This document shows, in pieces, positions 6,405 to 10,046 of a DNA stretch of 10,046 nucleotides. The notes beneath the pieces were generated by a model. It had not been told where the DNA came from. It made no database searches and saw nothing but the letters and a program-made list of their open reading frames with translations. Made by a program: the position numbers and the translations under genes. Source of the stretch: Clostridiales bacterium (lineage in GTDB: Bacteria; Bacillota; Sulfobacillia; UBA995; UBA9673); assembly GCA_003541445.1 (NCBI GenBank), contig DPMO01000219.1, positions 1 through 10,046 of the forward strand. Reading direction: 5' to 3'. Numbering within the stretch: position 1 is the first letter of the stretch; each line of letters opens with the position of its first letter.

Positions 6405-6433
6405 TATATAGCACCCTCCGGTATGAGCGTCAA
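6405..6433 (-). promoter_or_regulatory. Sigma-70-type promoter of the broken membrane gene
   Basis: On the minus strand TTGACG (6433-6428) and TATATA (6410-6405) are separated by exactly 17 bases, a near-consensus vegetative promoter. Transcription should start near 6398, leaving a leader of about 37 bases that ends in the GGAGGTGA site. It is an AT-rich island in GC-rich DNA. It probably once drove both membrane-protein copies. Confidence 0.75.
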
Positions 6434-6508
6434 CGGCGGGCCTGGCTTCCGCCCTGCCCGCGAAGGCCGGCCGGCCGCCTCCCAGACCGGGACGGGAGCG
6501 GACGGCAA

Positions 6509-6544
6509 GGGCCGGGACCGACTTCACACAGTCGGTCCCGGCCC
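6509..6544 (-). terminator. 15-bp perfect hairpin downstream of the SLH gene
   Basis: GGGCCGGGACCGACT (6509-6523) and AGTCGGTCCCGGCCC (6530-6544) pair perfectly around a 6-base loop. It lies 79 bases past the SLH stop and before the next promoter, as expected of a terminator for the minus strand. The T-tract is poor (TTGCC). It contains the recurring 10-mer GCCGGGACCG. Confidence 0.6.
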
Positions 6545-6623
6545 ATCCGGCGCTTCCCGGACTCTCTCCGGGCTCTGTCACCCGCGCCGGGAGGGGCCGG
6601 TCGGCCCGCCCCGACAGCCTCTC

Positions 6624-8879
6624 TCATCCGTCGGCCTTGGCGGTGATGGTCACGGTCGTGACCATGCCCCGGGCGACGAGGACGGTCACGCTGTCGCCGG
6701 TCGCGACCTCGCTGTGCTCGACCTCGACACCCTCATGATAGACCTTTGCCGCCGGGTCGACGGCGAAGGTGACGTTCTCCTCGCCGGAGCTGATGGTGAG
6801 GGTCATGAGCTTGCCGCCGGCGTCGACGACCACGCCGACGACGGTCCCGTTGACCTCGGTCACGGTGTAGGTGGCCGTGATAACCGTGACCTGGTCCTGG
6901 GCGTTCAGCTCGAGGACCACATGGTCTCCCGGGCGCACCTCGCCCAGGGCCGCTGGCTCACCGTTCACCGTGACCGTCACGTCCGGAGCCACGTCGTAGG
7001 TCTCCTCGTCGGCCACGTCGCCGCCCTCGGGGATGATGGAGATGGTGGCGCCAAGCTCGGGGACGGTGCCCGTCCCCAGGGTGACCCGGGTGACGGTCCC
7101 TTCGACCGTGACGACCTCGTCCGAGGTCGGGTCGAGGACGACGGCCCCGATCACGCCGTCCGTGAGCGTGAGCCTGGCCGTCTGGCCGCGGGAGATGTCG
7201 CCGGCCTCCACCGGCTCGCCGTCAAGGGTGATGTCCACCTCGGCGGCCGCCTCGAAGGTCTCAGCCACGCCGTCGTGCCAGAGGATGATGGAGGCGAGCC
7301 CGCCGTCAGAGGTCAGGAAGACCTCCACGATGAGACCCTCCACCTCGGTCACCTCCGGCGGCTCCTCGCCGATGACGACCTTGACGACCTCGCCGCCGAC
7401 GACGGTGAGGGTCACCGTGAGGCCGGGCTCGAGCTCGGCGGCGGGGACTTCCTCCCCGTCACGGGTTATCTCCACCGTGTCGGCCGCGGTGAAGGTCTCG
7501 GCCTCGCCGTCGTGCCAGAGGGTGATGCCGGCCAGCTCACCTTCCGGAGTCAGGTCGGTCTCGAGGACCATCCCCGTGACCTTCTCTTCCTCCGGGGGCT
7601 CCTCGGAGGGCTCCTCGCCGATGGCGATGGCCACGACCACACCGTCCTCCAGGGTGACCCTGACCGTCAGGCCCGGGACGACCGCGCTCGCCGGAGCCTC
7701 CTCGCCGTCGACGGTGATGACGACCTCTGGCGAGACGAGATAGACCCTGACCTCCTCGTCGACCCAGAGGGTCAGGCCGGTCAGGCTGCCGGTCTCGTCG
7801 TGCGCCGTCACAAGGACCATGCCGACGACCTCGGTCGCCGAGGGCTCGGACTCGGTCTCGCCGTGTATGAGGAGGACCTTGCCGTCCCGGTCGAGATAGA
7901 GGGCCACGTGGAGGCCCGGGGTGACCTCCGTGAGGTCGGCCGGCTCGCCGTCCAGGATGACGGCCACGGCCGGGGCCAGCTCGTAGGTTTCCTCGCCTCC
8001 GCTGCCGGGCAGGCCGCCCGAGGTGTCGGGGATGAGGGTGATGGTCGAGGCCACGGCCGGGTCGGTCGGGATGTCGACCCCGGCCACCGTGCCCTCGACG
8101 ATGCGCCGGTCGGCGGGGGTCTGGATGAGGTCGTCCAGCCGGTTGAGAAGGGCGGCCGTCTCGGCCCGGGTGACGGGCTTGTTCAGATGGAGCTTGCCGT
8201 CGTAGCCGCGGAGTATGCCGAGCTCGATGGCCAGGGCCACATAGCCCCAGGCCCACGGCGGGACGGAGTCGGCATCCTTGAAGAGGATGGGTGCGCCGAG
8301 GCGTTCGGCGGCCTCGGGGCCCAGGCCGGCGGCCTCGAGCAGGATGACGATGACCTCCACGCGCTTGGCGGGGGCGTTGGCCCGGAAGACGGGCCCGTCG
8401 CCGCCCTGCATGAGCGGCCAGAGGTACCCGTGCTGGAGAGCGTAGGCCAGGCACTCGTGGGCGCCGGGCCAGGTGGGGATGGCCGGGTAGTCGGTGAAGG
8501 TCGAACCCGGGAGGGCGGCCACCTCCAGGGGGTCGAGGGCCAGGGCTTCGTCCTCGAAGCCCATCAGCCGTGTGGCGAGGACGACTATCTCCAGACGCGT
8601 GACGTGGTTCCTGGGCCCGAAGAGACCCTTGCCGTAACCCTTCATCACGCCTTTGGCCGCCACCGTCGAGATGTCTCCCAGGGCCCAGTGGTCGGCGCTC
8701 ACGTCCGAGAACCAGGAGGAGAGCCAGGGGGGGCCTCCCTTGGCCGGGCCGAACCCGAGGCCGAGCTTCTTGAGCACCCCGAGGCCCGGAGCGGCCAGGG
8801 CCGGACCGCCCGCAAGGGCCAGCACCAGAGCGACCGCCACCGCGACCCTCACGCGGTGCAGCCACCGCATCTTCCTCAT
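6624..8879 (-). CDS. Secreted SLH-domain surface protein with six C-terminal beta repeats
   Basis: A 751-residue exported protein. A signal peptide has Arg-rich residues 1-11, a hydrophobic core 12-23 and an ALA cleavage site near 29. Three S-layer-homology segments follow at about 55-110 (FSDVSADHWALGDI...VTRLE), 127-185 (FTDYPAIPTW...AKRVEVIVILL) and 200-250 (FKDADSVPPWAWGYVALAIE...VTRAETAALL). SLH modules bind secondary cell-wall polymer, so the protein is probably displayed on the surface. Residues 260-750 hold about six degenerate repeats of 72-80 residues, each with an EGxV start, ITLWHDG-like strand, DGE and PGxxV turn; they begin near 260, 349, 433, 511, 590 and 674. They are acidic and beta-rich, with no catalytic motif seen. 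The ATG at 8879 has GGAGGA six bases upstream. It is probably monocistronic. Function beyond anchoring is unknown; adhesion or envelope structure is a guess. Confidence 0.92.
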   Translation of the reverse strand: MRKMRWLHRVRVAVAVALVLALAGGPALAAPGLGVLKKLGLGFGPAKGGPPWLSSWFSDVSADHWALGDISTVAAKGVMKGYGKGLFGPRNHVTRLEIVVLATRLMGFEDEALALDPLEVAALPGSTFTDYPAIPTWPGAHECLAYALQHGYLWPLMQGGDGPVFRANAPAKRVEVIVILLEAAGLGPEAAERLGAPILFKDADSVPPWAWGYVALAIELGILRGYDGKLHLNKPVTRAETAALLNRLDDLIQTPADRRIVEGTVAGVDIPTDPAVASTITLIPDTSGGLPGSGGEETYELAPAVAVILDGEPADLTEVTPGLHVALYLDRDGKVLLIHGETESEPSATEVVGMVLVTAHDETGSLTGLTLWVDEEVRVYLVSPEVVITVDGEEAPASAVVPGLTVRVTLEDGVVVAIAIGEEPSEEPPEEEKVTGMVLETDLTPEGELAGITLWHDGEAETFTAADTVEITRDGEEVPAAELEPGLTVTLTVVGGEVVKVVIGEEPPEVTEVEGLIVEVFLTSDGGLASIILWHDGVAETFEAAAEVDITLDGEPVEAGDISRGQTARLTLTDGVIGAVVLDPTSDEVVTVEGTVTRVTLGTGTVPELGATISIIPEGGDVADEETYDVAPDVTVTVNGEPAALGEVRPGDHVVLELNAQDQVTVITATYTVTEVNGTVVGVVVDAGGKLMTLTISSGEENVTFAVDPAAKVYHEGVEVEHSEVATGDSVTVLVARGMVTTVTITAKADG

Positions 8880-8983
8880 GGACGTTCCTCCAATCCGTTC
8901 GGTCTTGCCGGCTCCTGCCGCCCTATCCCCGCCGGTCGGGGGGAGGTTCGCTCAGGGCCGCAGGGCCGGCCGGGTCGGGGTCG

Positions 8984-9061
8984 TCAACCCCGGTACAGAT
9001 AGTCGAGAAGCCATTTCTGGAACTGGGGGTAGACCTTTGCCAAGTTCTGGGCCTCGCTTGG
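8984..9061 (-). pseudogene. Possible 3' relic of a lost gene
   Basis: In the 243-base gap between the SLH gene and the MNT-HEPN gene, one minus-strand frame reads PSEAQ then NLAKVYPQFQKWLLDYLYRG followed by TGA (8986-8984). Its amphipathic pattern and its Trp, Tyr, Phe, Lys and Gln content are quite unlike the Arg/Pro/Gly-rich noise of other shadow frames here, and it is locally less GC-rich. Upstream of about 9061 the frame becomes noise and no start codon with a ribosome site is seen. I do not recognise the family. It could be chance. Confidence 0.35.
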
Positions 9062-9100
9062 CCTGGGGTGGCGGCTCGCAATCCGGAGTCTGGGCGTGCG

Positions 9101-9115
9101 CCGGCCATTGGCCGG
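9101..9115 (-). terminator. Short hairpin after the MNT-HEPN stop
   Basis: CCGGCC (9101-9106) and GGCCGG (9110-9115) flank a 3-base loop, eight bases after the stop codon. It lacks a T-tract and is too short to be convincing alone. Confidence 0.25.
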
Positions 9116-9122
9116 AACGCGG

Positions 9123-9995
9123 TCACGTCTGCCTCTCGCTTTCCGCGTGCTCCATCAGTCGGCGGAGCAGCTCGGTGACGTCGGCGAGCCTCGTGCGCAG
9201 AATCTCCCACAGCTCGTCCGCGGTCACGACCGCGTAGTCGTGGACGAGGCGGTTGCGGTAGCCGGCCAGCCCCCGGCCCTTGTCGGCCAGCTCGGGAGGT
9301 ATCACCCCGCCCCGCTCCAGGAGGTCGAATATCTCGCGGTAGTGCGACGGGTTCCCCCACCCCGACTTGACCGCCAGATGGCGGCCCAGGTCCAGGAGAG
9401 CCTGGAGGGCGCGGCGGAGATGGTGTTCGGCTATGGCGTAGTTGTCAGGCACGGCCCGGAACTCGTCCAGTGTCAGGGTGCTGAGTTCGCGGAGACGGGC
9501 CAGGGAGTTCCGCACGGTCTGGGCGCGGTCAGCGACGAGCGAAAGGTTGAACATCGGACAAGCCTCCTCCGCTGCCCCGGGCGGGCTGTCGTCGAGCATG
9601 TCGCGGAACGACCGCTCGAGGAAGGGGCGGAAGTCCAGGTAGTCCCTTACGATGATGTCCTCCGCGTCGGTGCGGGCGTCCGGGTCCGACTCCCACAGGA
9701 CGCGGCCGTGACGGATGATCTCGAAGCGCAGGGGAAGGCGGGCTTCGTTGAGGACCACCAGGTCCACTTCCACCCCGGCTATCTCCTGGAGTCTGTCCAC
9801 GATGGCCAGCCTCTCGGTGACCGGCAGGCGCGTCCCGGAAGGCAGGAGGACGGCCAGGTCGAGGTCGCTGTCGGGCCGGGCCTCGCCGGAAGCCCGGGAG
9901 CCGAAGGCGTAGACGGCGATGGGCCCATAGCCCTTGAGGAGGGACACGAGGAGGGACACGACAGCTCTGAGCTTACCGTCGGGCAACAGACTCAC
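9123..9995 (-). CDS. Fused MntA-HepT type nucleotidyltransferase-HEPN toxin-antitoxin protein
   Basis: A 290-residue protein joining two proteins that are normally separate. Residues 1-135 are an MntA-like nucleotidyltransferase with Gly32-Ser33 in FGSRASG, Asp44 and Asp46 in DSDLDL (GSx10DxD) and a third acidic residue, Asp78, in VEVDLV. Residues 148-290 are a complete HepT-like HEPN domain, with the RNase signature Rx4HxY at Arg247, His252 and Tyr254 (GYRNRLVHDY). In characterised pairs HepT is an RNase toxin and MntA silences it by adding AMP to that Tyr. Here both sites are intact, so modification could occur in cis. The start is GTG 9995 (another possible start, TTG, is three codons inside), behind a G-rich run. 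A strong internal ribosome site and ATG at 9554 lie at the domain boundary, so free HepT may also be made. A single-base sequencing error is not needed to explain the frame, but loss of a stop between two genes is. Confidence 0.88.
   Translation of the reverse strand: MSLLPDGKLRAVVSLLVSLLKGYGPIAVYAFGSRASGEARPDSDLDLAVLLPSGTRLPVTERLAIVDRLQEIAGVEVDLVVLNEARLPLRFEIIRHGRVLWESDPDARTDAEDIIVRDYLDFRPFLERSFRDMLDDSPPGAAEEACPMFNLSLVADRAQTVRNSLARLRELSTLTLDEFRAVPDNYAIAEHHLRRALQALLDLGRHLAVKSGWGNPSHYREIFDLLERGGVIPPELADKGRGLAGYRNRLVHDYAVVTADELWEILRTRLADVTELLRRLMEHAESERQT
9552..9570 (-). promoter_or_regulatory. Internal ribosome binding site and ATG at the HepT domain start
   Basis: GGAGGAGG (9570-9563 on the minus strand) precedes ATG 9554-9552 by eight bases, in frame with the fused ORF. 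The encoded MFNLSLVADRAQTV is where an ordinary stand-alone HepT begins. The site sits inside codons for Glu, Glu, Ala (residues 143-145), so it is either a relic of a separate hepT gene or a working second start giving a 143-residue toxin domain. Confidence 0.65.
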
Positions 9996-10046
9996 CGAGG
10001 GGCCCCCCTTCCCGTGGCGGTCATCCTGATGCTACCAGATGGCGCG

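Noticed and set aside
8982..8987. TTGACG upstream of the SLH gene as a -35 box
   Set aside because: No -10-like hexamer occurs 15-19 bases downstream on the minus strand; the TGA within it is also the stop of the putative relic.
6423..9002. 859-codon plus-strand open frame antisense to the SLH gene
   Set aside because: It is a codon-bias shadow of a GC-rich gene: composition is dominated by Gly, Asp, Arg and His, there is no domain, and the opposite strand has a signal peptide, SLH motifs and a ribosome site.
10029..10037. Extended -10-like TGGTAGCAT on the minus strand upstream of the MNT-HEPN fusion
   Set aside because: Its -35 region would fall outside the window, so it cannot be assessed.

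Overview
The window is about two-thirds G+C. Most genes start behind strong Shine-Dalgarno sites; two membrane-protein copies carry GGAGGTGA, the exact complement of the 16S tail. An SLH-anchored secreted protein, hbd/thiolase fatty-acid genes and MNT/HEPN gene pairs point to a bacterium with an S-layer-type envelope, probably a high-GC (perhaps thermophilic) Bacillota such as Limnochordia, Symbiobacterium or Thermaerobacter relatives. This placement is inference; no marker gene is present. No tRNA, rRNA, CRISPR array or transposase was seen.

Left part, plus strand (1-3605). A thiolase cut by the window edge is followed by a typical 3-hydroxybutyryl-CoA dehydrogenase (hbd). Together they perform C4 acyl-CoA condensation/thiolysis and 3-hydroxy oxidation/reduction. 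Next comes a DinB-fold protein with visibly lower G+C than its neighbours. Then comes a two-gene MNT (nucleotidyltransferase)/HEPN module. Its ancestral ATGA start/stop overlap is preserved, but an in-frame TAA nine codons into the HEPN gene destroys that start. A hairpin and a C/T-rich tract end the unit.

Middle (3606-6371). A second, divergent 3-hydroxyacyl-CoA dehydrogenase runs on the plus strand. Convergent to it are two tandem copies (981-bp period) of a small polytopic membrane protein on the minus strand. The copy proximal to 4758 is intact. The distal copy keeps its promoter and ribosome binding site but has lost 82 bases, covering the first membrane segment and shifting the frame. 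A 52-bp perfectly identical tract in otherwise diverged copies suggests gene conversion.

Right part, minus strand (6372-10046). A 751-residue exported protein carries three N-terminal SLH segments and about six 75-80-residue beta-rich repeats; a 15-bp hairpin lies downstream. Upstream of it is a short relic that looks like the 3' end of a lost gene. Beyond that is a single ORF fusing an MntA-type nucleotidyltransferase to a HepT-type HEPN RNase. Both catalytic signatures are intact, and a perfect internal ribosome binding site and ATG sit exactly at the HepT domain start. This fused toxin-antitoxin with possible dual translation is the most interesting object here.

Two structurally different MNT/HEPN systems, two small deletions in open reading frames and a relic gene end suggest an accessory, slowly decaying region around a metabolic thiolase/hbd pair.
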